Of a stretch of DNA of 64,000 bases, positions 36,927-45,342 are shown piece after piece. Positions within the stretch are counted from its first letter, which is position 1. Each line of letters opens with the position of its first letter. The DNA comes from Streptomyces fradiae (lineage in GTDB: Bacteria > Actinomycetota > Actinomycetes > Streptomycetales > Streptomycetaceae): contig NZ_CP065958.1 in NCBI RefSeq assembly GCF_041270065.1, positions 4,526,001-4,590,000 on the forward strand, given 5' to 3'. The notes beneath the pieces were generated by a model. The model saw only the letters and a program-made list of their open reading frames with translations, was not told the DNA's origin and searched no databases. The position numbers and the translations under genes were made by a program.

Positions 36927-38172
36927 TGCGGACGGTGCGGGCCCAGTCCGGTGGGGTGTCCGGGACGTAGCCGTCGTCGCCCGGGCGGAGGCGGTAGTAC
37001 GGGCGGGGGAAGAGGCCCACGACCGTGCGGCAGGGCGGGGCGGTGGCGGGCCAGGGGGTCTGGCCGTCGGTGAGGACGACCACGACGTCCGGGCGGGGGC
37101 GCCGGCGCAGGGCGGTGGTGAAGCCGGAGCGGAGGTCGGTGCCGCCGCCGCCGATCAGGGTGATGCCCTCCGCCGCGCACAGCGGGTCGGCGACGCGGGC
37201 GGCGGCGTCGCAGGAGACCACGCGCACCAGGTCGCGCCGCCCGCCGACCGCGCGGGAGATCGCGGCCACCTCCAGGAGCGCGGCGCCGAGCTCCGCGTCG
37301 CTGACCGAGCCCGAGGTGTCGATGACCACCGACACCCGGGGCGGCTGGCGCCGCAGGCTCGGCAGGATCGTGCCGGGCAGGGCGACCGAGCGGCGCGAGG
37401 GCCGCCCGTAGCTGTGGTCGTCGCCGGCCCCGGCGCCGCCCACCGCCGCGCGGATCGCCGAGCCCAGCAACTCCCGCCACGGCTGCGGCGGCTGGAACGC
37501 CTCCTCCGCCCACCGTCGCCACCCCGCCGGTGCCTCGCCCGGCGGCCCGGCGAGCCCCTGCGCCACCTTGAAGCGCACCGCGTCCTGCTCCTGCTCGCTC
37601 AGCCCGTCCGCGCCGTCCGGGCCGAGGTCCCACTCCCGCTCCAGGCCGTCGGCGCCGCTGCCGCAGTCCAGCCACAGGTGCAGCCCGCCGGGCAGCGACT
37701 CCAGGCGGATCCGCCGTACGTAGTCCTCCATCAGCTCGTCCTTGGGCACGTTCAGGAGCGCCGGCGTGACGATCCCCTCCGGCGTGTCGAGCCCGTCCCC
37801 GTAGATGTCGTCGTTGATCTCACAGTCGGCGGCGATGTTGAGCCGCAGCCGGTCCGCAGGCCGCCCCTCGAAGCCCTCCCGGCGGGCGATCCGGTCGCCG
37901 CGTCCGTGGTGGTCGCGGATCAGGTGCGCGACCTCGTGCACCCACACCCCGGCCAGTTCGTCGACCGACGTGCGCGCCACGAAGCCCGGCGAGGCGTAGC
38001 ACCGCCAGTACCGGTCGACCGCCATCGTCGGCACCCGCCGCGACTCGACCACCCGCAGCGCGAACAGGGCCGTCGCCAGATACGGGCGCGCCCGCACCGC
38101 CCGCAGCCGCGCCGCGTACAGCTTCTCCCGGTCGAGGGAGAGCGGGGCCGTGGCCTCGGTGGAGGCGCTCAT
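36919..38172 (-). CDS. VWA-domain metallopeptidase-like protein (DUF2201 type)
   Basis: The 417-residue protein has an N-terminal zinc-peptidase-like domain with HEVAH (79-83) plus the downstream NIAADCEINDD acidic motif. The C-terminal VWA domain has MIDAS DTSGS (285-289) and GGGGTDLRSGF. This matches the DUF2201 VWA-like putative metallopeptidases usually encoded next to a MoxR ATPase. It is coupled to the MoxR gene by an ATGA overlap (38169-38172). A chaperone- or protease-type role in a MoxR/VWA machine is inferred. Confidence 0.9.
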   Translation of the reverse strand: MSASTEATAPLSLDREKLYAARLRAVRARPYLATALFALRVVESRRVPTMAVDRYWRCYASPGFVARTSVDELAGVWVHEVAHLIRDHHGRGDRIARREGFEGRPADRLRLNIAADCEINDDIYGDGLDTPEGIVTPALLNVPKDELMEDYVRRIRLESLPGGLHLWLDCGSGADGLEREWDLGPDGADGLSEQEQDAVRFKVAQGLAGPPGEAPAGWRRWAEEAFQPPQPWRELLGSAIRAAVGGAGAGDDHSYGRPSRRSVALPGTILPSLRRQPPRVSVVIDTSGSVSDAELGAALLEVAAISRAVGGRRDLVRVVSCDAAARVADPLCAAEGITLIGGGGTDLRSGFTTALRRRPRPDVVVVLTDGQTPWPATAPPCRTVVGLFPRPYYRLRPGDDGYVPDTPPDWARTVRIS

Positions 38173-39398
38173 CGGCCCGCCCCCGCCCCCGCACCCGCCC
38201 CCGCCGGCACGCGGTCCGCGCGCCGGGACACGTCCACCACGCCCGCGAGCCGCTCGATCGCCACCGGCACCTCCCACTCCTCCCGGCGCAGCGCGGCCAG
38301 CGTCGTGGCCGGCACCACCACCAGGTCCGGCGGCCCGGTCTCCGCCGCCCGTACGAGCAGCTCCCAGGCCGCGTCCCAACGTGCCCGGTCCGGGCGGGCG
38401 TTGACCGCGGCGACCACGCCCTCCAGGGCGGCCTGCCGCCGGTCTCCGCGCTCCGGGAGCTCCGCGCCCGCCGGGTCGGCGAGCAGCACCTCCGGGTCCG
38501 GCAGGTCCATCCGGTCGATCCAGGCGAGGAGTTCGAGCCCGGGCCCGTCGCCGACGGTGCCCCGCACCAGCTGCGCGAGCACGTCCCGGGTCGCCCCGGC
38601 GGCCGTCGCGAAGGCGATCAGGGACAGCGTCATGTCCCAGCTGCGCGGCGACGGCCACGCACCGCCCTTGCGGGTCTCGCTGCCCGGCAGCCGGTGGACG
38701 AGGGTGGGCCGGGCGGTGAGCAGCCCGGTCACCGCCCGCCGGGCGAAGTCGACGGCGCCGGGCAGCAGTTCGGGGTCGAGCCGGGGCAGCGTGGCGCGCG
38801 GCCAGGTGCCGCCGAGGCCCCGTACCACCACCTCGGGATCATGGGTCCACTGCAGATGCACGAAACGGTTGGCGAGCGGCGCGCTCAGCTCCCACCCGTC
38901 CGCCGCCGAGGCGCGCGGATTGGCGGCGGCCACGATCCGTACCCCGGGCGGCAGTTGGAGCGAGCCGATGCGCCGCTCCAGGACGAGCCTGAGGAGCGCC
39001 GCCTGCACGGCGGGCGTGGCCGTGGACAGCTCGTCCAGGAACAGCAGCCCCCGCCCGGCCCGGACAAGGCGCACCGCCCAGTCCGGCGGCGCGAGCGGCA
39101 CGCCCTGCTCGGCCGGGTCGTCGCCGACGATCGGCAGGCCGGAGAAGTCGGACGGCTCGTGCACGCTGGCGATCACGGTGGTGAGCGGCAGGTCGAGCGA
39201 CTCGGCCAGCTGGTGCAGCGCGGCGGTCTTGCCGATGCCGGGCTCGCCCCACAGCAGTACGGGCAGGTCGGCGGCGACGGCGAGGGTCACGGCCTCCAGC
39301 TGGGGGTTGGGGCGGGGTTCGGTGTCGGTGGTGCGGAGGAGGGTGAGGAGGTCGGCGGCGATGTCCAGCTCGGCGGAGGGCGTAGCAAATATGGTCAT
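38169..39398 (-). CDS. MoxR-type AAA+ ATPase
   Basis: The 409-residue AAA+ protein has Walker A GEPGIGKT (51-58), Walker B LLFLDELS (118-125) and a sensor 1 region (VRIVAAANP). This is a MoxR-family chaperone ATPase thought to remodel or insert metal centres or assemble complexes with VWA partners. ATG 39398 is preferred (a GTG lies at 39407). Its stop overlaps the VWA gene, and it follows the 473-aa gene on the same strand by 65 bases. The C-terminus ends in an Ala/Gly repeat. Confidence 0.92.
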   Translation of the reverse strand: MTIFATPSAELDIAADLLTLLRTTDTEPRPNPQLEAVTLAVAADLPVLLWGEPGIGKTAALHQLAESLDLPLTTVIASVHEPSDFSGLPIVGDDPAEQGVPLAPPDWAVRLVRAGRGLLFLDELSTATPAVQAALLRLVLERRIGSLQLPPGVRIVAAANPRASAADGWELSAPLANRFVHLQWTHDPEVVVRGLGGTWPRATLPRLDPELLPGAVDFARRAVTGLLTARPTLVHRLPGSETRKGGAWPSPRSWDMTLSLIAFATAAGATRDVLAQLVRGTVGDGPGLELLAWIDRMDLPDPEVLLADPAGAELPERGDRRQAALEGVVAAVNARPDRARWDAAWELLVRAAETGPPDLVVVPATTLAALRREEWEVPVAIERLAGVVDVSRRADRVPAGAGAGAGAGR

Positions 39399-39463
39399 AA
39401 GGGTCACCGTGGTGTGTGAGGAGGGAAGGGGAGGGCGCGGGTCCGGCTCAGGCCGGCTCGGGC

Positions 39464-40885
39464 CTAGAACGCGTGGCGGCGGCGCGAGCGTGTGTGCGGG
39501 TTGCCGTCCAGCCGGAACTCGTGGAGGAAGCGGGGCGGCGGCGGTCCGGCGAGCCCCGCCCGGTAGAGGCCGTACGAGAGCCGCTGCGTCTTCGCGCTGT
39601 GCAGCGCGCCGCGCAGCGGCCCGTCCCGCAGCACCGCCGCCGGACCGAGCAGCCCCTCGACGACGGCCAGGGCCCCGGCCACGTCGCCGTGGACGATCCG
39701 GTCCCGGACCCCGTCCAGGCAGTCCGGGCGCCGGTGCGCCTCGTCGATGGCCCGCAGACAGGGCAGCGGGGTGCCGGACAGCGCGACGAGCAGTTCCTCG
39801 CGCCGTAGTTGCGCCGGATCGTGGTCGAGCGGCGCGAGGACGCCGTCGACCAGGGCGATCCGGTGCCGGGCGCCCCGGCACTCCACGATGCGCGGCGCGC
39901 CCGGGTCGTCCGGGACCCGTACGGCGGGGGCGGCCCCCGGCGCGAGCGCGGCGGCGACCAGCGGGTGCAGCCGCCCGGGCTCGACCGCCCCGGCGCGCAG
40001 CAGCTCCAGGTCGGGCGGCAGCCAGGTCGCCGCGTCGGGCAGCAGTGGAAGCCGCGTACCCGAAGCGCCGCCGGAGCCGCCGTCGGCCCGTACGGAGTCG
40101 GAACCGCCGACGTCGAGGACCAGTCGCCGCTCCCCGGCCCGTACGGCCACGGCGCCGGCCGTCCGCCCCTCGGCGGCGAGCAGGATCCGGGCCTCGGCCG
40201 CCCAGCGCTCGGCCTCGGGCAGCGGCGGCAGGTCCGGGCCGAGCCCGGCCCCGGAGCGTTCCCGCAGCTCACCGGCCCGGCGGGCGTCCCACAGATGCCG
40301 GTGCAGGTCGAGCCGGAAGCGCCGGCTGGGCCGGGGATGCGGATGTGCGGCGGGGTGGACGGCCGGGTCGTCCCAGGTCGGATCCACCCCGTCCCACAGG
40401 GCGAGCGAGACGCGCTGCCCGCCCCCGGCCCAGGCGGGCGGGGTGCGCACCACGAGGTGCAGGGGAGGCCGGTCGCTCGTGGAGTCGTCGTACCGCGCGA
40501 GCGCGATCGTGAGGCCGGGCCGAAGGAGTCCGTCGGGCGCGACCCGGGGCAGATGCCAGCGCAGCAGGTCCGGCGCCAGGTGCCGCAGGTCCGCCCGTAC
40601 GCGGGCGGCCAGTTCGCGGCCTCGGGTCCGTACGAGCAGCTTGAGGTCCAGGTCGACGTCGAAGCCCGCGGCGGCGCACGCCCCGGCCCAGTCGCCGCGC
40701 AGGCGGCGGGCGGTGGCGGCCTCGATCATGGCGGCCGGCACGGCGAAAGCGCGCACGCGCGACCAGAAGGCGGGAAGCGAGGAAGCCGGAAGCGAAGAAC
40801 CGGGAAGTGAAGAACCGGGAAGTGAAGAACCGGGAAGTGAAGAAGCGGGGAAACGGGTGGCACCGTTCGCGATGTGAGTGGTCAT
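39464..40885 (-). CDS. Unknown partner of a MoxR/VWA module (473 aa)
   Basis: I do not recognise this family. The 473-residue protein opens with Pro/Ser-rich repeats (SLPGSSLPGSSLPGSS), then a helical body (AAMIEAATARRLRGDWAGACAAAGFDVDLDL) and a large Arg/Leu/Pro-rich region. ATG 40885 is preceded by AAGGTGA at about eight bases. It is the first gene of the module: the MoxR ATPase follows after 65 bases and the VWA protein overlaps that. It is plausibly the substrate or adaptor of the machine; that is inference only. Confidence 0.65.
   Translation of the reverse strand: MTTHIANGATRFPASSLPGSSLPGSSLPGSSLPASSLPAFWSRVRAFAVPAAMIEAATARRLRGDWAGACAAAGFDVDLDLKLLVRTRGRELAARVRADLRHLAPDLLRWHLPRVAPDGLLRPGLTIALARYDDSTSDRPPLHLVVRTPPAWAGGGQRVSLALWDGVDPTWDDPAVHPAAHPHPRPSRRFRLDLHRHLWDARRAGELRERSGAGLGPDLPPLPEAERWAAEARILLAAEGRTAGAVAVRAGERRLVLDVGGSDSVRADGGSGGASGTRLPLLPDAATWLPPDLELLRAGAVEPGRLHPLVAAALAPGAAPAVRVPDDPGAPRIVECRGARHRIALVDGVLAPLDHDPAQLRREELLVALSGTPLPCLRAIDEAHRRPDCLDGVRDRIVHGDVAGALAVVEGLLGPAAVLRDGPLRGALHSAKTQRLSYGLYRAGLAGPPPPRFLHEFRLDGNPHTRSRRRHAF
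40774..40848. repeat. 15-bp tandem repeat encoding SLPGS
   Basis: Five units of 15 bases with consensus GAAG(T/C)GAAGAACCGG on the plus strand encode the SLPGS/SLPAS repeats at the start of the 473-aa protein on the minus strand. Unit boundaries are near 40774, 40789, 40804, 40819 and 40834. The three central units are virtually identical and the outer ones are diverged. Confidence 0.8.
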
Positions 40886-40998
40886 CAGCACTCACCTTGC
40901 GCGGACGGGACCCCCAATCTGAGAGCAGAATGAGTCGTCATCGCGCCGATCGTAACCACACGCGGTCGCGACCCGCCAGGGTAAATCCTGAATCATGC

Positions 40999-41035
40999 AT
41001 GCACGCTTGCTTGTTTCTCGTAGTGCTGCCAAGGT
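40999..41035 (+). promoter_or_regulatory. Operator-promoter of the acyl-CoA ligase operon
   Basis: The segment GCACGCTTG at 41001-41009 followed by CTTGTTTCT is shared with the site at 29093-29110. -35 TTGCTT (41007-41012), a 17-base spacer and -10 CAAGGT (41030-41035) match that promoter position for position. ATGCATGC upstream supplies the left operator arm. The start codon is 64 bases after the -10. Confidence 0.62.
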
Positions 41036-41098
41036 CGGCCCAGATCTGCCCACAACGCACGCGCACCAGACATCCTGTCGCTCAGGGGGCATGTACAC

Positions 41099-42685
41099 AT
41101 GGTGTTCCGCAGTGAATTCGCCGACGTTCCGGTCGTCTCCCGTCCCATCCACGACGCCGTCCTCGGCCGTGCCGCAGAGTTCGGCGAGCGCCCGGCGCTG
41201 ATCGACGGCACCGGCGGGGACGGGGCGCTCACCCTCACGTACGCGCAGGTGGAAGCCTGCCACCGGCGGGTGGCCGCGGGCCTCGCCGAGGCGGGGGTGC
41301 GCAAGGGCGACGTCCTCGCTCTGCACAGCCCCAACACCGTGCTGTTCCCGGTCGCGTTCTACGCGGCGACCCGCGCCGGCGCGTCCGTGACCACCGTGCA
41401 TCCGCTCGCCACTCCCGAGGAGTTCGCCAAGCAGCTCCGCGACTCCGCCGCGCGCTGGATCGTGACCGTGTCGCCGCTGCTTGCGACGGCCCGCGCGGCC
41501 GCCGAACTCGCGGGCGGCGTCGAGGAGATCTTCCTCTGCGACGCGGCGCCGGAGGGGGACGCGACCAGGTCCCTGCAGTCCTTCCTCGCCTCCACCGCCC
41601 CCGAGCCGGTCCTCGACATCGACCCGGACACGGACGTCGCCGCCCTCCCGTACTCCTCCGGCACCACCGGCGTCCCCAAGGGCGTCATGCTCACCCACAC
41701 CTCCATCGCCACCAACCTCGCCCAGCTCGAACCGCTGATGCCGATGGGCTCCGGCGAACGCATCCTCGCCGTGCTGCCGTTCTTCCACGTGTACGGCCTG
41801 ACGGCGCTGATGAACGCCCCGCTGCGGCAGGGCGCCACCGTCGTCGTGCTGCCCCGCTTCGAGCTCGACGGCTTCCTGGCCGCCATCGAGAAGCACCGCA
41901 TCGACGTCCTGTTCGTGGCGCCGCCGATCGTCCTCGCGCTCGCCAAGCACCCGGCGGTCGCGAACTACGACCTGTCGTCCCTGAAGTACATCGTCTGCTC
42001 CGCCGCCCCGCTCGACGCCGCCCTCGCCGAGTCCTGTTCGGCACGGCTCGGACTGCCGCCGATCCTCCAGGCGTACGGCATGACCGAGCTGTCCCCGGGC
42101 ACCCATCTGGTGCCGCTCGCCACCGAGAACCCCCCACCGGGCACGGTCGGCAAGCTGCTGCCGTCGACCGAGATGCGGCTGGTCGCGCTCGACGACCCGG
42201 CGAAGGACGTCCCGGCGGGCGAGTCGGGCGAGATCGCGATCCGCGGCCCGCAGGTCATGAAGGGCTATCTGGGCCGGCCGGACGCCACCGCGGCGATGAT
42301 CGACGCGGACGGCTGGCTGCACACCGGGGACATCGGGCGGGTCGACGAGGACGGCTGGCTGTATGTCGTCGACCGGGTGAAGGAGCTCATCAAGTACAAG
42401 GGCTTCCAGGTCGCCCCGGCCGAGCTGGAGGCGCTGCTGCTCACCCACGGGGCCATCGCCGACGCGGCCGTCATCGGGGTCGTGGACGGGGACGGCACGG
42501 AGGTCCCGAAGGCCTTCGTGGTGCGCCAGCCCGCTGTGCCTGACCTCAGCGCCGAGCAGGTCATGGCCTACGTGGCCGAGCGGGTCGCCCCGTACAAGAA
42601 GATCCGGCAGGTGGAGTTCATCGACACCGTGCCCCGAGCGGTGTCGGGCAAGATCCTGCGCCGGGAACTGAGGAATCGCGCATGA
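41099..42685 (+). CDS. Acyl-CoA ligase (4-coumarate--CoA ligase family)
   Basis: The 528-residue AMP-forming ligase has LPYSSGTTGVPKGVMLTH (P-loop), AYGMTELSPGTH, GWLHTGDIGRVDEDGWLYVVDRVKELIKYKG and the C-terminal lysine region PRAVSGKILRRELR. This is the 4CL-like branch, activating aromatic or fatty acids to CoA thioesters. The start is ATG 41099. It overlaps the enoyl-CoA hydratase by ATGA. From memory, the S. coelicolor homologue at this location is a cinnamate/4-coumarate CoA ligase. Confidence 0.93.
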   Translation: MVFRSEFADVPVVSRPIHDAVLGRAAEFGERPALIDGTGGDGALTLTYAQVEACHRRVAAGLAEAGVRKGDVLALHSPNTVLFPVAFYAATRAGASVTTVHPLATPEEFAKQLRDSAARWIVTVSPLLATARAAAELAGGVEEIFLCDAAPEGDATRSLQSFLASTAPEPVLDIDPDTDVAALPYSSGTTGVPKGVMLTHTSIATNLAQLEPLMPMGSGERILAVLPFFHVYGLTALMNAPLRQGATVVVLPRFELDGFLAAIEKHRIDVLFVAPPIVLALAKHPAVANYDLSSLKYIVCSAAPLDAALAESCSARLGLPPILQAYGMTELSPGTHLVPLATENPPPGTVGKLLPSTEMRLVALDDPAKDVPAGESGEIAIRGPQVMKGYLGRPDATAAMIDADGWLHTGDIGRVDEDGWLYVVDRVKELIKYKGFQVAPAELEALLLTHGAIADAAVIGVVDGDGTEVPKAFVVRQPAVPDLSAEQVMAYVAERVAPYKKIRQVEFIDTVPRAVSGKILRRELRNRA

Positions 42686-43404
42686 GCCTCATCCAGACAG
42701 CGTCCGACCGGGGCATCACCACACTCACCCTGGACTCCCCGGCCAACCGCAACGCGCTCTCGGCGCCCCTGGTGACCGCGCTCGCGGACGCGCTGGCCGC
42801 CTGCGGCAAGGACCCGGGCGTACGGGCGGTGGTCCTGACCCACACCGGCGGTACGTTCAGCGCGGGCGCGGACCTGAAGGCGCCGCCCGGGCCGTACGCC
42901 TTCGTCGACCTGCTCCGGCAGATCGTCGAGCTGCCGAAGCCGGTGGTGGGCGTGGTCGACGGGCACGCGCGGGCGGGCGGCCTGGGGCTGCTCGGCGCGT
43001 GCGACGTCGTCCTGGCGTCGGAGGGCTCGGACTTCGCGCTCACGGAGGTACGGATCGGGGTCGCGCCCGCGGTCATCTCGCTCACCCTCCTCCCGAAGCT
43101 GGAGCCGCGGGCGGCGGCCCGCCACTACCTGACGGGGGAGCGCTTCGGTACGGCGGAGGCGCGGGCGATGGGCCTGGTGACGGGGCCCACCGCCGACCTC
43201 GACCCGATCCTGGACGGCCTGCGCCGGGCCTCCCCGCAGGGCCTGCGGGAGGCGAAGCGCCTGGTCACGGCTAGAGTCCTGGAAACCTTCGAACGCGAGG
43301 CGGAGGAGCTGGTGCAGTTGTCGGCCTCGCTGTTCGCCTCGGCCGAGGCGCGCGAAGGGATGACGGCCTTCCTCGAACGACGGGACCCTGCGTGGCGACT
43401 GTGA
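42682..43404 (+). CDS. Enoyl-CoA hydratase/isomerase family protein
   Basis: The 240-residue crotonase has the oxyanion loop THTGGTFSAGADLK and HARAGGLGLLGACDVVLASEGSDFALTEVRIGVAP. The Glu in FALTEVRIG is kept, but the first catalytic Glu position (usually in GGGxE) reads AGGLG, so the standard hydratase pair looks incomplete and the enzyme may be an isomerase or a modified hydratase. It is coupled to the ligase upstream (ATGA) and overlaps the TetR start by 13 bases. Confidence 0.88.
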   Translation: MSLIQTASDRGITTLTLDSPANRNALSAPLVTALADALAACGKDPGVRAVVLTHTGGTFSAGADLKAPPGPYAFVDLLRQIVELPKPVVGVVDGHARAGGLGLLGACDVVLASEGSDFALTEVRIGVAPAVISLTLLPKLEPRAAARHYLTGERFGTAEARAMGLVTGPTADLDPILDGLRRASPQGLREAKRLVTARVLETFEREAEELVQLSASLFASAEAREGMTAFLERRDPAWRL

Positions 43405-44006
43405 CCGGCCCGAAGCCCGGCCCGAAGCCCGGCCCGAAGCCCGGCCCCAAGCAGGACAGGAGCCGCGCCACCCGGCAGCGGCTCCTGGAGGCGGCGGTGG
43501 CCTGCCTGGCCGAGCACGGCTGGGCGGGCTCCACCGTCGCGGTGGTCGCCGAGCGGGCCGGGGTCTCCCGGGGCGCCGCCCAGCACCACTTCCCGACCCG
43601 CGAGGACCTCTTCACGGCGGCCGTCGAGTACGTGGCCGAGGAACGCTCCCAGGCCCTGCGCACCATCCCCACCCAGGACCGCCGCGCCGTCGTCGCCGCC
43701 CTCGTCGACCTCTACACCGGCCCCCTCTTCCGCGCCGCCCTCCACCTCTGGGTCGCCGCCTCCAACGAGGACCAGCTCCGCCCCCGCGTCACCGAACTCG
43801 AGGCCCGCGTCGGCCGCGAGTCCCACCGCATCGCCGTCGACCTCCTCGCCGCCGACGAGTCCCGCCCCGGCGTCCGCGAATCCGTCCAGGGCCTCCTCGA
43901 CATGGCCCGCGGCCTGGGCCTCGCCACCCTCCTGACGGACGACCGCGCGCGTCGCGAGCGCGTGGTCGCGCAATGGGCGCGGATCTTGGACGAGGCCCTG
44001 GGCTGA
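43392..44006 (+). CDS. TetR-family regulator with GPKP-repeat N-terminus
   Basis: The 204-residue repressor starts at GTG 43392 (an alternative GTG 43401 overlaps the upstream stop by four bases). A repeat (GPKPGPKPGPKPGPKQ, coded by 12-bp units at 43407-43442) precedes the helix-turn-helix ATRQRLLEAAVACLAEHGWAGSTVAVVAERAGVSRGAAQHHFPTREDLF. The helical effector domain follows. As the last gene of the ligase operon it likely binds the shared site at 40999-41035 and 29087-29127, responding to an acyl-CoA. Confidence 0.88.
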   Translation: MATVTGPKPGPKPGPKPGPKQDRSRATRQRLLEAAVACLAEHGWAGSTVAVVAERAGVSRGAAQHHFPTREDLFTAAVEYVAEERSQALRTIPTQDRRAVVAALVDLYTGPLFRAALHLWVAASNEDQLRPRVTELEARVGRESHRIAVDLLAADESRPGVRESVQGLLDMARGLGLATLLTDDRARRERVVAQWARILDEALG

Positions 44007-44087
44007 CGCCCTGGGCTGAGCCCCGGCGGGCGGGCCCGCATGACCGCCGTCACATCGCCCGCCCCGCCCCCGCAGTACGCTGGTCGC

Positions 44088-44162
44088 ATGCTTTCGCTCG
44101 TACGTCGCCGCCACGTGGATCTGCTCCGCGTCGCGAGCATGGGCTGTCCCGGTCACCGCTGA
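44088..44162 (+). CDS. Short leader peptide (24 aa)
   Basis: A frame of 25 codons (ATG 44088, TGA 44160-44162) encodes MLSLVRRRHVDLLRVASMG followed by CPGHR. The RHVDLLRVAS core resembles the streptomycete putative leader peptides that carry one or more Cys and precede sulfur-related genes. TACGCT seven bases before the ATG suggests a leaderless transcript. The IPNS-like oxygenase gene begins 97 bases downstream, so translation of the peptide may regulate it. Confidence 0.6.
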   Translation: MLSLVRRRHVDLLRVASMGCPGHR

Positions 44163-44259
44163 ACCAGACCGTCAAGGACACCCCCACCCCTCGCCCGGAA
44201 GCGCCGCACACCCCCGCGACGCACGTCCGGGCGCCGTACACCCCACGCGGACGCACACC

Positions 44260-45342
44260 ATGAGTCACCCCTCGTACCCCTCGTACCCCTCGGACCGTAC
44301 GAACGCCTCGTACCCCTCCCAGCTCCCCATCGTCGACCTCTCCGCCGCCGACCGCGGCCCGCAGGCCCGCCGCCTGTTGCACGCGCAGCTGCATTCGGCC
44401 GCCCACGACGTGGGCTTCTTCCAGCTCGTCGGGCACGGCGTGACGGAGGCGGAGACCCGCGCGCTGACCGACGCCATGCACGCCTTCTTCGCGCTGCCCG
44501 AGGCCGACCGGCTGGCCCTCGACACCACGAACTCGCCGCACTTCCGCGGCTACACCCGGGTCGGCGACGAGCGGACCGCCGGAGCCCGGGACTGGCGGGA
44601 CCAGCTGGACATCGGGGCCGAGCGGCCGGCGCATCTGCCGGGGCCGGGGGAGCCCCCGTACTGGTGGCTGCAGGGGCCCAACCAGTGGCCCGAGGCACTC
44701 CCCGAGCTGCGGCTCGCCGCGCTGAACTGGATCGAGCGCCTCTCCGGCGTCGCCGAGCGGCTGCTGCACGAACTGCTCGCCTCGATCGGCGCCCGCCGGG
44801 ACTTCTACGACGCGGCCTTCGGCCGCCACGCCCACCCGCACCTCAAGCTGGTCCGCTACCCGGGCAGCAGCGGCGACGCGGGCGACGACCAGGGCGTCGG
44901 GGCGCACAAGGACTACGGGTTCCTGACCCTGCTCCTGCAGGACCAGGTGGGCGGGCTGCAGGTGGAGCGGGAGGACGGTCTGTTCCACGACGTGCCGCCG
45001 CTGCCGGGCGCGTTCGTCGTCAACCTCGGCGAGCTCCTGGAGGTGGCCACGGACGGCTACCTGGTCGCCACCAACCACCGCGTGGTGTCACCGCCCGGCG
45101 CGACGGAACGGTTCTCCGTGCCGTTCTTCTACAACCCGCGGCTCGACGCCCGGATCACCCCGCTGGAGTTCCCGTACGCCGCTGCCGCGCCCGGCGTGAC
45201 GGCCGACCCGGCGAACCCGCTGTTCGCCGAGTACGGCCGCAATGAGCTGAAGGGCAAGCTCCGCGCCCACCCCCTCGCCGCGGCCCGCCACCACGCGGAC
45301 CTGCTCAGCGCATCCGGCGGTCAGCTCGCGATGTCGGAGTAG
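44260..45342 (+). CDS. Isopenicillin N synthase-like 2-oxoglutarate/Fe(II) oxygenase
   Basis: The 360-residue enzyme shows the fold of the IPNS/ACC-oxidase superfamily. The N-terminal domain has PIVDLSAADRGPQARR and DVGFFQLVGHGVTEAE. The metal site is HKD (GAHKDYGFLTLLLQD), the distal His is in NHRVVSPP, and the substrate Arg/Ser is in ERFSVPFFYNP. The N-terminal 20 residues repeat SYPSYPS. No pathway partner adjoins it. A leader peptide precedes it, and it overlaps the convergent citrate synthase by 22 bases. Confidence 0.88.
   Translation: MSHPSYPSYPSDRTNASYPSQLPIVDLSAADRGPQARRLLHAQLHSAAHDVGFFQLVGHGVTEAETRALTDAMHAFFALPEADRLALDTTNSPHFRGYTRVGDERTAGARDWRDQLDIGAERPAHLPGPGEPPYWWLQGPNQWPEALPELRLAALNWIERLSGVAERLLHELLASIGARRDFYDAAFGRHAHPHLKLVRYPGSSGDAGDDQGVGAHKDYGFLTLLLQDQVGGLQVEREDGLFHDVPPLPGAFVVNLGELLEVATDGYLVATNHRVVSPPGATERFSVPFFYNPRLDARITPLEFPYAAAAPGVTADPANPLFAEYGRNELKGKLRAHPLAAARHHADLLSASGGQLAMSE

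Noticed and set aside
36400..40512. Long plus-strand ORF (about 1370 codons) across the MoxR module
   Set aside because: It is antisense to well-supported genes and low in complexity (Arg/Pro/Ser/Ala). It is a shadow.
40774..40848. 15-bp repeats as CRISPR or a regulatory iteron array
   Set aside because: The repeats are in frame and coding for SLPGS; there are no spacers.
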